Assembly (NCBI GenBank): GCA_025354525.1
Contig: JANXMS010000399.1
Span: forward strand, 1 to 54,095
Length of the DNA: 54,095 nt
Direction: 5' to 3'
Origin: Acidobacteriota bacterium
GTDB taxonomy: Bacteria; Acidobacteriota; Terriglobia; Bryobacterales; Bryobacteraceae
The notes beneath the pieces are model-generated. The model saw only the letters and a list, made by a program, of their open reading frames with translations. It did not search any database and was not told the DNA's origin. A program made the translations under genes and the position numbers. Numbering within the stretch: the first letter of the stretch is position 1; each line of letters starts with the position of its first letter. This document shows positions 16,310 to 24,635 of the stretch, in pieces.

Positions 16310-16349
16310 GCAGGGCGGGGGAGATTTTTTCACTGCGCGTCTTTTTTAC

Positions 16350-17333
16350 ATGAAAGTTTTGGTAATTGGCGGCACGCTTTTCATTGGACGCTTACTGGTA
16401 ACCGAGTTGGTGAAGGCAGGTCATGACGTCACGGTGCTGCACCGGCGTGCCAGCCATGACCTGGGTTCAGTCGGCAAAAAGACCATTGCCAATTTGATGG
16501 CGGATCGGAACGATCCGGCACAGATACGCGCGGCATTGGCAGGGCAGCAGTTCGAAGTGGTCTTCGACAATGTCTATGACTGGGAGCGCGGCACGACGGC
16601 GGCGCAGGTGGAGGCGACGGCATTGGCGGTGGGCGACTCTCTGCGGCGGTACATTTTTGTCTCGAGCGTGGCGGCGTATGGCGAGGGGCTGAACCACTAC
16701 GAGGGCGACGGCTTGGCGCAAGAGAATCATCCAGATGCCTACGTGCGGAACAAGGCAATGAGTGAGCGGGTTCTGTTTCGGTTGCATCAGCGCTACGGGA
16801 TGCCGGTTGTGACGTTGCGGCCGCCGTACATCTATGGGCCGGGGAATCCGTTTCACCGGGAGTCGTTTTTCTGGGAGCGTTTTCGGGATAACCGCAAGAT
16901 TGTGATTCCAGGCGACGGGCGGCGGTTGATGCAGTTTGTCTTTGTGAAAGATATGGTGACGGCCGCGATGGCGGCGATGACGACTCCAGCCGCCGTTGGC
17001 CACGCGTTCAACATCGCGAGTCCGAAGGCGATTACCCAAGTGGATACTGTGCATGCTTTGGCGGAAGCGGCAGGCAAGAAGGGCGTTGAGCTGGTGAAGG
17101 TTTCCCGCGAAAAATTGTTGAAAGCCGGCGGCCATCCGATGGGGCCGAAACTATACTTCGGCTTCTATTTTGACCTGCCCCCGATTACGATGCTCGTGAC
17201 GAAAGCACAGAGAGTGTTAAAGTTCAAGCCGACCGAGTTTGGAGCCGGATTGAAGGAGACTTACAAGGCTTGGAAGGCGATTTCGGGCAAGCTGCCGGTT
17301 CCCGATTACACCTACGAAGACAGCGTTTTATAG
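16350..17333 (+). CDS. NAD-dependent epimerase/dehydratase (extended SDR)
   Basis: A 327-residue extended short-chain dehydrogenase. The N-terminus MKVLVIGGTLFIGRLL has the GGTxFIGR motif of the atypical group near plant CSP41. The catalytic pair is in YVRNKAMSE (Tyr and Lys four apart, near residue 130), preceded by FVSSVAAYGE and followed by RPPYIYGPGNP. The substrate, probably a nucleotide sugar, cannot be read. The C-terminal 22 nt overlap the convergent HDAC-like gene. Confidence 0.87.
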   Translation: MKVLVIGGTLFIGRLLVTELVKAGHDVTVLHRRASHDLGSVGKKTIANLMADRNDPAQIRAALAGQQFEVVFDNVYDWERGTTAAQVEATALAVGDSLRRYIFVSSVAAYGEGLNHYEGDGLAQENHPDAYVRNKAMSERVLFRLHQRYGMPVVTLRPPYIYGPGNPFHRESFFWERFRDNRKIVIPGDGRRLMQFVFVKDMVTAAMAAMTTPAAVGHAFNIASPKAITQVDTVHALAEAAGKKGVELVKVSREKLLKAGGHPMGPKLYFGFYFDLPPITMLVTKAQRVLKFKPTEFGAGLKETYKAWKAISGKLPVPDYTYEDSVL

Positions 17334-18196
17334 GCTTCGCGGGCGGTGTTGACGTGGATCGAGACGGTGTCTTCGACGCGACGCGCGTAGCCACCGGCGA
17401 GAGTGGTGACGGAGGGGATTCCAGCGCTTCGAGCGGCGGAGAAGACCACGGCATCGCGGGCGGCCAATCCTTCGATCGAAAGCGCGAGGCCACCGAGTTG
17501 ATCGTCGCGGTAGGGGTCCGCTCCGGCAACGTAGAACAGCATGTCGGGACGGAAATCGGCGATAGACTTTGTCACGGCTGGTTCAAACGCGGCGAGATAC
17601 TCGTCTTCCTCTACGCCGTCTGGGAGATGGATGTCGAGGTCCGACGGTGGCTTCTGGGCGGGGTAGTTGCTGAACTGATGGATCGAGAAAGTGAATACGC
17701 TCGGATCGATCGCGAAGATAGCCGCTGTGCCGTTGCCGTGGTGTACGTCGGCATCGACAATGAGGGCCCGTTGGATTCGCCCATCCGCCTGGAGTCTGCG
17801 GACAGCAACGGCGACATCGTGGATCGCGCAGAAGCCTTCGCCGTGGTCGGTAAAGGCGTGGTGAAAGCCGCCGCCGATGTTGTAGGCGGCTCCGGCCGAC
17901 AACGCCAATTCGGCGGCCAGAATCGTACCTCCGGCGGCGAGCCAGAAGCCGCGCGCCATAGCGTCGGACCAGGGGATTTCGAGGGTCCGAATCTGCTGCG
18001 GCGTTAAGGTGCCGTCCCGCAAGGCTGTGGTCCAGGCGCGGGAGTGAACACGGAGTATGTCTTCGTCGGTGGCCGGTTCTGGGGTGTGGACGGGCCAATC
18101 GGCGAGGGCTTCCCGGATCAGTCGATACTTCTGCGCGGGGAAGACGTGGGCGCCCAGGTTGAGGTCGTAGTCGGGATGGTAGACGAGGGGGAGCAT
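17312..18196 (-). CDS. Histone-deacetylase-superfamily amidohydrolase
   Basis: A 294-residue zinc hydrolase of the HDAC/acetoin-utilisation superfamily. The active site is complete: the His-His pair in IGGGFHHAF (His112, His113), zinc ligands in VDADVHHGNGT (Asp148 or Asp150, His152) and AGADPYRDDQLGG for the third ligand. Bacterial members deacetylate acetyl-lysine, acetylpolyamines or similar amides. The ATG overlaps the stop of the upstream pta gene by 1 nt (TGATG), tying deacetylation to acetyl-phosphate metabolism. The 3' end overlaps the convergent epimerase gene by 22 nt. Confidence 0.9.
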   Translation of the reverse strand: MLPLVYHPDYDLNLGAHVFPAQKYRLIREALADWPVHTPEPATDEDILRVHSRAWTTALRDGTLTPQQIRTLEIPWSDAMARGFWLAAGGTILAAELALSAGAAYNIGGGFHHAFTDHGEGFCAIHDVAVAVRRLQADGRIQRALIVDADVHHGNGTAAIFAIDPSVFTFSIHQFSNYPAQKPPSDLDIHLPDGVEEDEYLAAFEPAVTKSIADFRPDMLFYVAGADPYRDDQLGGLALSIEGLAARDAVVFSAARSAGIPSVTTLAGGYARRVEDTVSIHVNTAREAYKTLSS

Positions 18197-19116
18197 CAGG
18201 ATTGCAGGGCGGTGACGAGGGCGACGGCGTAAATGTCGTCGGCGGAACAGCCCCGGGAGAGGTCATTGACTGGTTTGGCGAGCCCTTGGAGAAAGGGTCC
18301 GTAGGCGGCGGCCCCGGCGAGACGTTCGACGAGTTTGTAGCCGATGTTACCGCTAGCCAGATCCGGGAAAATCAGAGCGTTGGCCAAGCCGGCGATAGGC
18401 GAGCCGGGGGCCTTGCTTTGGGCGACGGAGGCGACGAGAGCAGCGTCCACTTGCAGTTCGCCGTCAATGCGCAGATCGGGCGCACGCTCGGCCACGATGC
18501 GAACGGCTTCCTGAACCTTGGTGATCGAAGAGTGTTGGGCGCTGCCCTTGGTGGAGAAAGACAGGAGCGCCAATGCGGGCTCCTCTTTCATGACGGAGCG
18601 GACGCTGGCTGCCGTGGCGATCGCGATCTCCGCCAATTGGACGGCCGACGGATCAACAATAATGGCACAGTCGGCGAAGGCGAGAACGCGATCCGGGGCG
18701 CAGAGGAACATGACGCTGGAGACGGTCCGGACGCCTGCCGCGGGGCCAACGCACTGAAGGGCCGCGCGGACCGTATCGGCGGTGGTATTGGCCGCTCCGC
18801 CGACGAAGCCATGGGCGTCTCCGGCGGCGACCATCAACGCTGCATAGTACAGCGGCGTACGAGCCAAGGCGCGGGCTTCGAGTTCGGTGGTGCCCTTGGC
18901 GCGGCGGCGTTCGTAGAGGATTCGCCAATAGCGGTCATCCTGCGGGCCGGAGACGAGGACGGGTTCGATGAGTTGTTCCTGCCGAAGACGGTCGGCCGCG
19001 GCGATAACCCGGAGGTCACCCCCCTCTGGAAACACTATTTTCCGAGTGGGGCTGAGGTTTCGAACTCTCTCTCTCTGCAGCTCGAGAAATCGCTGCTCGG
19101 TGGCGGGTAGGCTCAT
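18196..19116 (-). CDS. pta: Phosphate acetyltransferase
   Basis: A 306-residue phosphotransacetylase (acetyl-CoA + Pi to acetyl-phosphate + CoA), short single-domain type. Family segments: [19 protein letters not shown] at the N-terminus, [30 protein letters not shown], and near the end [19 protein letters not shown] with [19 protein letters not shown] phosphate butyryltransferase is a less likely alternative. No acetate kinase gene follows; instead the stop overlaps the start of the HDAC-like gene. The two may have a common role in acetyl-group turnover. Confidence 0.92.
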   Translation of the reverse strand: MSLPATEQRFLELQRERVRNLSPTRKIVFPEGGDLRVIAAADRLRQEQLIEPVLVSGPQDDRYWRILYERRRAKGTTELEARALARTPLYYAALMVAAGDAHGFVGGAANTTADTVRAALQCVGPAAGVRTVSSVMFLCAPDRVLAFADCAIIVDPSAVQLAEIAIATAASVRSVMKEEPALALLSFSTKGSAQHSSITKVQEAVRIVAERAPDLRIDGELQVDAALVASVAQSKAPGSPIAGLANALIFPDLASGNIGYKLVERLAGAAAYGPFLQGLAKPVNDLSRGCSADDIYAVALVTALQS

Positions 19117-19175
19117 AGGCTCTTTTCATTGTAGAGTGCCAGGAACGAAAGCAGCCGCTGCTACGTTTCTACTAC

Positions 19176-20009
19176 GTGCGCGTTTCCATAATCATTCCCT
19201 TCTTTGTATTTGCAGCCTTCGGACAGGATCCGAAGGACATTTTTCGTCGTGCCGTGGAAAAGGACGAGCGGAACTACGCCGTCCGGGATCAATACACGTT
19301 TCGCGAGGACTCCACGGTCGAGTTCTTCGACAAAGACGGCAAGAGGAAGTCCGTCGAACGGACGACCAAGGACGTTCTGTTTTATGACGGGACCAAACTC
19401 GAAATGGTGGTCGCGCGGAGCGGTAAGTCATTAAACGAGCGAGAACTCCGCGAAGAGAAGGGCAAGATCGACAAGGAGATTGCCAAGATCAAGAAGGAGA
19501 CGCCAGCGGCCCGGGCCAAACGCCGGGGCGAATCGGCGGGCGCGCAAAAAGAGGAACTGGAGGGGCGACGGCAATTGCTCGAAGCGTTTGATCTTAAGCT
19601 GCTTGGCGACGCGGTTGTCAATGGCAGACCGTGCTGGCTGATCCGAGGTGTTCCGCGGGACAGCTTTAACCCCAAAGGCCGACGAGCCGACCAGTTAAAA
19701 AAATTTCAGGGCGAAGCGTGTGTCGACAAAACGACGTCTGACTGGATGCGGCTTGATATGAAAACGACCGACACGATCTCGCTCGGCCTGTTCCTTCTGC
19801 GCTTACAGCCGGATGCCGCCGTGAAGATCGACCAGACACGGATGAACGATGAAGTTTGCTTCCCCAAAACCGTAAGCGTCTCGGCGAACGCCCGGTTACT
19901 CGGCATGATGAAACGCGTCCGAATTGAAGTTAATTACAGCGACTTCAAGAAGTTCTCGGCCGAATCAACGATCACCTTTCAAGAGCCGAAAGTGTCCTCG
20001 CAGGACTAG
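19176..20009 (+). CDS. Secreted protein of unknown function
   Basis: A 277-residue protein starting at GTG 19176 with a signal peptide (MRVSIIIPFFVFAAFGQ). The mature part is rich in charged residues, with a predicted coiled helix around residues 87-125 (LNERELREEKGKIDKEIAKI) flanked by beta-like segments such as FTFREDSTVEFFDKDG and VRIEVNYSDFKKF. The layout recalls periplasmic outer-membrane-lipoprotein-sorting folds, but I cannot assign a family. Two Cys occur in GEACVD and DEVCFPK. The 3' end overlaps the convergent gene by 4 nt. Confidence 0.7.
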   Translation: MRVSIIIPFFVFAAFGQDPKDIFRRAVEKDERNYAVRDQYTFREDSTVEFFDKDGKRKSVERTTKDVLFYDGTKLEMVVARSGKSLNERELREEKGKIDKEIAKIKKETPAARAKRRGESAGAQKEELEGRRQLLEAFDLKLLGDAVVNGRPCWLIRGVPRDSFNPKGRRADQLKKFQGEACVDKTTSDWMRLDMKTTDTISLGLFLLRLQPDAAVKIDQTRMNDEVCFPKTVSVSANARLLGMMKRVRIEVNYSDFKKFSAESTITFQEPKVSSQD

Positions 20010-20923
20010 CGGACGCAACCCCGAACACTGGCTCCATCGAACCGCTGGGCCGTCAGGCAACCCTTGGTGGCGCCGTTGAAGCCGATCTTCTGATTGCCCT
20101 CGCTGATGGAGAACCCACGTGGCGAGGCCCCATTGATCCGGACGGTAGCGGGATCAATCTGCGCCGCGAGAGCTCCGCGGACGGCGAGTTGGCCGTCTTC
20201 GACTGCTAACTCCGCGTCCAAGTGGGCAAAGACTTGCACGTTGAGATCGGCACCTTTGTTCCAAGTCTTGCCGTTGGCGGCGTACTCACCCGCGAACTTC
20301 CCTTCGGTGTCGTAAAGGAACAGCTTGTCATCGGCCCCGTCCTGACGGGCGGAGCTTTTGGCCGCATTGGCACCGTGGGTGAACCACGCCTGTTTGTCCC
20401 GACCGGTACCGAGGGCCCCGAACCGATAGGTATCGCCACCGGCTACGGCGACGTTTAAGTCAGAGAAGTCGACCTGCCAGATACGATAGTGGGCACCGAA
20501 ATCGTCGTAGAGCGGAGCGCCTTCCATGACGCCATCGGCAATCTGGACCTGAGCCGATGCTTCATTGCTGCCGGGCTGAAGATCGCCACTGGCGACCTTG
20601 TTCAGGTCGCCTGCCGCCGGGCCGAAGTAGAGTCGGACGTTTGAATAAAAGTCGCCCAAGGTCGCCGGGTCAACTCCGCGGGCTCCGGGGACGGTCCAAA
20701 CGCGGACCTTGTCAACAACCCACTTCTCGCCGGGTTCGCCCAGGCGAATCTCGTCGGCGACAAAGCCTTGCTCGTACAGCGTCCAGCGAACGTTGCTCCG
20801 TTCGGTGACGCCAGCGGCGTTATTCCAGTTGGCTTGGGGCAGGCCGCGATCAACAACCAAAGTGGAAGGATCGGCCGCTACGGCCGCCATCGTCGCGATG
20901 GCGAAAAAAGTGACAAGCTTCAT
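20006..20923 (-). CDS. Secreted protein of unknown function
   Basis: A 305-residue exported protein with signal peptide MKLVTFFAIATMAAVAADPS. The mature part is acidic and beta-rich, with repeated Trp/Tyr and Asp-Gly turns (DEIRLGEPGEKWVVDKVRVW, YRIWQVDFSDLNVAVAGG). It looks like a carbohydrate-binding or choice-of-anchor type extracellular module. Two cysteines close to the C-terminus (GCLTAQ, RGCVR) could form a disulfide. I do not recognise a named family. ATG 20923 has AGGGA close by and a TAGGAT box upstream. Confidence 0.7.
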   Translation of the reverse strand: MKLVTFFAIATMAAVAADPSTLVVDRGLPQANWNNAAGVTERSNVRWTLYEQGFVADEIRLGEPGEKWVVDKVRVWTVPGARGVDPATLGDFYSNVRLYFGPAAGDLNKVASGDLQPGSNEASAQVQIADGVMEGAPLYDDFGAHYRIWQVDFSDLNVAVAGGDTYRFGALGTGRDKQAWFTHGANAAKSSARQDGADDKLFLYDTEGKFAGEYAANGKTWNKGADLNVQVFAHLDAELAVEDGQLAVRGALAAQIDPATVRINGASPRGFSISEGNQKIGFNGATKGCLTAQRFDGASVRGCVR

Positions 20924-20929
20924 ATCCCT

Positions 20930-20935
20930 ATCCTA
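20930..20935 (-). promoter_or_regulatory. Possible -10 box close to start codon
   Basis: TAGGAT on the minus strand, 6 nt before ATG 20923. The intervening AGGGAT could also serve as a weak Shine-Dalgarno. Confidence 0.25.
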
Positions 20936-20940
20936 GCAAC

Positions 20941-21516
20941 TCAATTTGCTCCGCTGACTTTGCCTAATTCGGTGTGGATGGACTGGAGGCCGAAGGGGAG
21001 GGGGATCGGCTTGGTCGTGTCGAACTTCTCCGCCTGGCGCGACGCTACGGCCGCAATCATTTGCTCGACGACGAAGGCCGGAATCCGAACGCTCTCGAAG
21101 GAGGCTTTTTCCACTGAAAACGTGGTGACGCCAACTTGGGGCTGGAGTCGTACGTCGACTTGAATCGCCCGCTTGCCATTCAAGATTGGCCGGAGCAGCG
21201 TCGGCACCGTTCCAGGGCGGAATCGCTCGACCGCGTCAAAGTCGACAGTAACCAGCGTGGCCAAATAGTTACTTGGGTAAAATTGCACGCGCATGTTATC
21301 CAGGCCCGGCCGCGGATTTACGGTCAGCGCGTGGCGGAGATACTCATTGATCTCTCCGTCGGTCAGTGTGAAGCTGACCTTTTTGACGCGCCCAGCGGCT
21401 TTTTCGTTTTTGGCAACGTTCAAATCGTTAAACAGTGTCAGGACCTTGGTCACGGCTGGAGACTCGGCTTTGATCGCCACGGACAGGAGGAGTGCGGAAA
21501 GGATCACAGTGCGCAT
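20941..21516 (-). CDS. Secreted protein of unknown function
   Basis: A 191-residue protein with signal peptide MRTVILSALLLSVAIKA. The mature part reads as a lipid-binding-like beta/alpha fold: VKKVSFTLTDGEINEYLRHAL, then VQFYPSNYLATLVTVDFDAVERF, then GKRAIQVDVRLQPQVG. This pattern (a 'self-assembly' strand pair plus helix) recalls DUF2993/LmeA-like proteins, but the match is too weak to assign. It ends 17 nt before the start of the downstream secreted protein gene on the same strand, so the two probably form an operon. Confidence 0.68.
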   Translation of the reverse strand: MRTVILSALLLSVAIKAESPAVTKVLTLFNDLNVAKNEKAAGRVKKVSFTLTDGEINEYLRHALTVNPRPGLDNMRVQFYPSNYLATLVTVDFDAVERFRPGTVPTLLRPILNGKRAIQVDVRLQPQVGVTTFSVEKASFESVRIPAFVVEQMIAAVASRQAEKFDTTKPIPLPFGLQSIHTELGKVSGAN

Positions 21517-21586
21517 GCTCTACTATCTTGTGATATCTTTGCCCCCGGCGGCTACTGTGCCAGCCAAAAAGACAGGAGACGCAATT

Positions 21587-22431
21587 ATGAAATGGATGGC
21601 AATGCTATGAGTTCTAGCCCTTCCGCTAGCCGCGCAAGAGCTTTGGGAGAATCCCGTCAAGAAGTTGATTCGCGAAGGTAAGCCGGTGATCGGCGCTACG
21701 GTGACGGTGGCGAGCGCGGACGTCGCGGCGACGCTAGCGAACATGGGCTTTGATTTTTTATGGATCGAGATGGAGCACTCGCCCATTACCCTTGAAACGG
21801 CGCGCAATATGGTGCTTGCGACGCGGGGGTTGAAGGCGGTCCCGTTTATCCGCGTGCCGGTGAACGAGCTTTGGACCGCGAAGCGAGCCTTGGACGCCGG
21901 GGCGCTGGGGGTCGTATTTCCCTTCACTTCGACACCGGAATTGGCCAAGCAAGCGGCCGATTCGACGAAGTATCCGCCCATGGTCGCCGCGGTTCGGGGC
22001 CCGGTTTGCCCTCACTCCGCTGGCCGGCCCCGGAAGGCTATGCCGATTTCGCTGATCGCAATGCCATCACCATCATCATCATCGAAGAGGTTCGGGCGCT
22101 CGACAGGATCGACGAGATTACGGCAACCAAGGGCGTCGACGTAATCTTTATCGGGACGAACGACCTCTCTTATTCAATGGGCCTCCGGGGCAAAACAGAC
22201 AACCCGGCCTATCAAGCGGCGCTGAAGAAGATCGTCGCCTCGGCCAAGAAGAATGGGAAACCGGTGGGTCGCCCAGCCGGTACGCCCGAGCAGATCAAAC
22301 AGTACATGGACGAAGGCTTTACTTTTTTCCAAGGACCGAGTGAACTGGTGCTGATGCGTACCGGTGCTGAAGCGCTGTTAAAGTCGCTCGGCAAGACCGG
22401 CTTCGATAGCAAGGATAAGCCGCTGTACTAA
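21587..22431 (+). pseudogene. Broken HpcH/HpaI-family aldolase gene (nonsense + frameshift)
   Basis: The gene would encode an exported class II pyruvate aldolase-like protein. ATG 21587 follows a good Shine-Dalgarno (CAGGAG) and starts a signal peptide, MKWMAML, but codon 8 is TGA (21608-21610). The same frame then continues VLALPLAAQELWENPVKKL and the aldolase body GFDFLWIEMEHSP, FIRVPVNE and DAGALGVVFPF. After YPPM (about 21980) one base is missing, and the protein continues in another frame with RWPAPEGYADFADRN, GVDVIFIGTNDLSYSMG and FTFFQGPSELVLM. Restoring one G after ATGG rejoins the family sequence. The rest is well preserved, so inactivation is recent or the lesions are sequence errors. 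Confidence 0.82.
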
Positions 22432-22844
22432 GCCAATTGTGCGAGCCGGATCTCGTCCTCGACCTCGTAAATCTTATCCTCGAGATTCTTGGTCGGAGAT
22501 CCGACCGCCTTCGCTGCCTCGAACTTCTTGCGGGCTCCGGCGAGGCGCCTTTCGAGCGGGCCTAGCTTCGGGTTGGGAGCGGAAGGGGGCGGGGGAGGGG
22601 CCGCCGCCACGGCTACCGGAGCGGGCGGTTTCGCCTTCTTCGCTCCTCCCGCTTTGAACTCAAACGCCGCCACGCCGGCTGGTAGCTTGAGGGCGACGCC
22701 GAAGTCAGCCCGATACTCTTCGGCGATCTGAATGGCTTCGGTCAGCAATTCGCGATAGCGCGATTCCATCGCTCGCATCGCCTCTGTCCGCAAACCTTCT
22801 CCCTGGGCCTTCCAATGGTGGTATTCAGCAATCACATCTTTCAT
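22428..22844 (-). CDS. Unknown protein with helical ends and Pro/Ala-rich middle
   Basis: A 138-residue protein without signal peptide. Residues 1-50 form an amphipathic helix (EYHHWKAQGEGLRTEAMRAM, then RELLTEAIQIAEEYRADFG). Residues 68-95 are a Pro/Ala/Lys linker, and 96-138 are a second predicted coiled helix (LERRLAGARKKFEAAKAV, KIYEVEDEIRLAQLA). I do not recognise it. It lies 6 nt downstream of the ferrochelatase gene and overlaps the convergent aldolase pseudogene by 4 nt. A TACGAT box lies 8 nt before the ATG, inside the end of the ferrochelatase gene. Confidence 0.65.
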   Translation of the reverse strand: MKDVIAEYHHWKAQGEGLRTEAMRAMESRYRELLTEAIQIAEEYRADFGVALKLPAGVAAFEFKAGGAKKAKPPAPVAVAAAPPPPPSAPNPKLGPLERRLAGARKKFEAAKAVGSPTKNLEDKIYEVEDEIRLAQLA

Positions 22845-22850
22845 CGCTCT

Positions 22851-23855
22851 TTATCGTACCCCTGGTCGGCCCGCCGGGCGCGGACAGCAATCGACCGGGC
22901 AGCCCATGGGCCGGGGAGGCAGCATGCCTACGGAAAGTGACGGAGCACCGTGAAGGTACTCCAAAACAAGTTCCCGAACCATAGTGACGAAGCGCGGATG
23001 AGTGCCGGCGGTGGCTGCGCGGAGAAACGGCAGACCCAACTCTTCGGCCAATTGCTGCGCTTCGTAGTCGAGGTCGAACATGACTTCCATGTGGTCGCTG
23101 ATGAAGCCGATGGGCTGCACCACGACGGCCGCGGTGCCCGCTGCCTTCTCGGCCCGCAGCGCGTCGAGGATGTCGGGTTCGAGCCAAGGCTGAGTTGGGG
23201 GGCCGCTACGGCTTTGGTAGACGAGCCTCCAGTCCGAAACGCCGGCACCTTCGGCAACGAGGCGGCAGGCTTCCTGCAACTGAGCGGTATAGGAGCAGGT
23301 ATCGGCCATCGAGTTCGGAATGCTGTGGGCGCTGAAAAGGACTTTGGCACCGGGTAGCGCGGCGATCGCGTCCTTGGCGCTTTCGATCATGACTTCGATG
23401 AATCCAGGGTGATTGAAGAAGCGGCGAATGGTCGTGACCTCAATGTCTCCTACGGACGCGACGGCGTCCGCGAGATTCTCCCGATACTGGCGGCAACCGC
23501 TGTAGGAACTGAAGGCGGACGTCGGAAAAGCGAGCACGCGCTTCACGCCGGCGGCTTTCATCGCGGCCATCGTATCGGGAAGGTACGGGGCCCAGTTTCG
23601 ATTGCCCCAGTAAAGCGGCAGCGTGACGCCATGGGCTGCGAAGTCCGCCGTAACCGCGGCGAGGAGCTCTCGACAGTGGGCGTTAATGGGGCTCACTCCA
23701 TCGAAGTGGTAGTAATGCTCGGCGACGTCAAGCATTCGTTCGGCCGGGACATTGCGACCGCGCAGAACGTTCTCGAGGAAGGGGATAACGTCCTCCCGCT
23801 TTTCCGGTCCGCCGAAGCCGACGAGCAAAAACGCGTCAAAGTTTTGATCTGCCAT
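22851..23855 (-). CDS. hemH: Ferrochelatase (proto- or coproporphyrin)
   Basis: A 334-residue ferrochelatase, which inserts Fe2+ into a porphyrin. The catalytic histidine is in LFSAHSIP (His177) and the acidic partner in ISDHMEVMFDLDYEA (Glu257). The substrate-binding HYYHFDGVSPIN lies at 48-58. The tail has GCPVDCCP (Cys319, 323, 324), a cysteine cluster like the [2Fe-2S] site of several bacterial ferrochelatases. The tyrosine-rich pocket may suit coproporphyrin III, but I cannot decide. ATG 23855 has the Shine-Dalgarno AGGGAAG; the long frame upstream is antisense to the next gene. It overlaps the preceding SDR gene by 20 nt. No other haem synthesis gene is present. Confidence 0.92.
   Translation of the reverse strand: MADQNFDAFLLVGFGGPEKREDVIPFLENVLRGRNVPAERMLDVAEHYYHFDGVSPINAHCRELLAAVTADFAAHGVTLPLYWGNRNWAPYLPDTMAAMKAAGVKRVLAFPTSAFSSYSGCRQYRENLADAVASVGDIEVTTIRRFFNHPGFIEVMIESAKDAIAALPGAKVLFSAHSIPNSMADTCSYTAQLQEACRLVAEGAGVSDWRLVYQSRSGPPTQPWLEPDILDALRAEKAAGTAAVVVQPIGFISDHMEVMFDLDYEAQQLAEELGLPFLRAATAGTHPRFVTMVRELVLEYLHGAPSLSVGMLPPRPMGCPVDCCPRPAGRPGVR
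22853..22858 (-). promoter_or_regulatory. Possible -10 box of a leaderless transcript
   Basis: TACGAT on the minus strand, 8 nt before ATG 22844. It overlaps the 3' end of the ferrochelatase gene. Confidence 0.3.
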
Positions 23856-24633
23856 ATTCTTCCCTAAAGGATGCCGGAATGCCGGTTCGGTAGCTAGGAT
23901 ATTTGAGCGAAATGCCAAGGCGGGATCGGATCGCCGAGCCGTCCACGCGGCGGTCCGCTCGCCGGGTTTCATCGAGCGATCCGGGGGCGACCGATTCGGG
24001 AATCGGCAGGCCCAGAAGGTCGCAACAGAAACGACTGATTTCAAGGGTCGTGCACGGCTCTTCGTCGGCAACGGGCCAGGCACCGTCCAGGTTGCTACTG
24101 AGGGCGGCGAGAGCGTGGGTGGCGAGGTCATCAACGTGAATGCGGGAGACGAAATTACTGCCGTCGCCACCGATCTTCCATTTGCCTTCTCGAATCGAAA
24201 CGTGGGCGCCGCGGCCCGGTCCGTAGATCGCGGCGGGGCGGAGGATGCAGCTTGACCACGGGCCTTCGGCTACCGACTTTTCGGCCTGAATGCGGAGCGT
24301 TTCGCGCGGCGTGCGGCCGCTGACCGGGGTCGATTCGTTGACCTCCCGTGCGTCGCCGTAGACCCCGGTGGTGGAGATGTAGACAACCCGCAGAGCCTTC
24401 CCGCGCAAGGCTGGCACGAGCAGCGGCGTGGGCTCCCAGAGGCCCTCGGGTTGGCGGATCACAGGGATCGAGTGCAGGACGACCCAGTCGTCGCCGGGGA
24501 GCGTGGCTAGAAACGAGACGTCAGGAAGCGGTAGGTTCTGCGAGTTCGTGCATACCACCTTGTGCCCGGCGGCTTCCAGGCGGCGGGCGACGCGCGCACC
24601 GGTAAACCCGGCCCCAAGAATGAGCGCCCGCAA
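23836..24633 (-). CDS. NAD-dependent epimerase-like protein (SDR)
   Basis: A 265-residue NAD(P)-binding protein starting RALILGAGFTGARVARRLEA (a GxGxxG Rossmann motif). It has VVYISTTGVYGDAR, RPAAIYGPGRGAH and SRIHVDDLATHALAAL, the pattern of the YeeZ/YbjT-like SDRs. The usual YxxxK is replaced around RETLRIQAEKSV, so the catalytic tyrosine appears to be absent and a binding or unusual role is possible. The start is inferred as TTG 24633, two bases after the upstream stop, because the Rossmann strand begins there and no ATG or GTG is available. The 3' end overlaps hemH. Confidence 0.75.
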   Translation of the reverse strand: MRALILGAGFTGARVARRLEAAGHKVVCTNSQNLPLPDVSFLATLPGDDWVVLHSIPVIRQPEGLWEPTPLLVPALRGKALRVVYISTTGVYGDAREVNESTPVSGRTPRETLRIQAEKSVAEGPWSSCILRPAAIYGPGRGAHVSIREGKWKIGGDGSNFVSRIHVDDLATHALAALSSNLDGAWPVADEEPCTTLEISRFCCDLLGLPIPESVAPGSLDETRRADRRVDGSAIRSRLGISLKYPSYRTGIPASFREEYGRSKL

Positions 24634-24635
24634 GC

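Noticed and set aside
21608-21610. TGA in the aldolase leader as a recoded (selenocysteine) codon
   Set aside because: It sits in a signal peptide, there is no hairpin resembling a SECIS element, and a second frameshift further on points to gene decay.
22060-22085. ATC trinucleotide run as a phase-variation tract
   Set aside because: Only about five imperfect units, encoding Ile in a conserved strand of the aldolase; the frameshift lies elsewhere.
23409-23867. Plus-strand frame opposite ferrochelatase
   Set aside because: It is antisense of a fully motif-supported gene.
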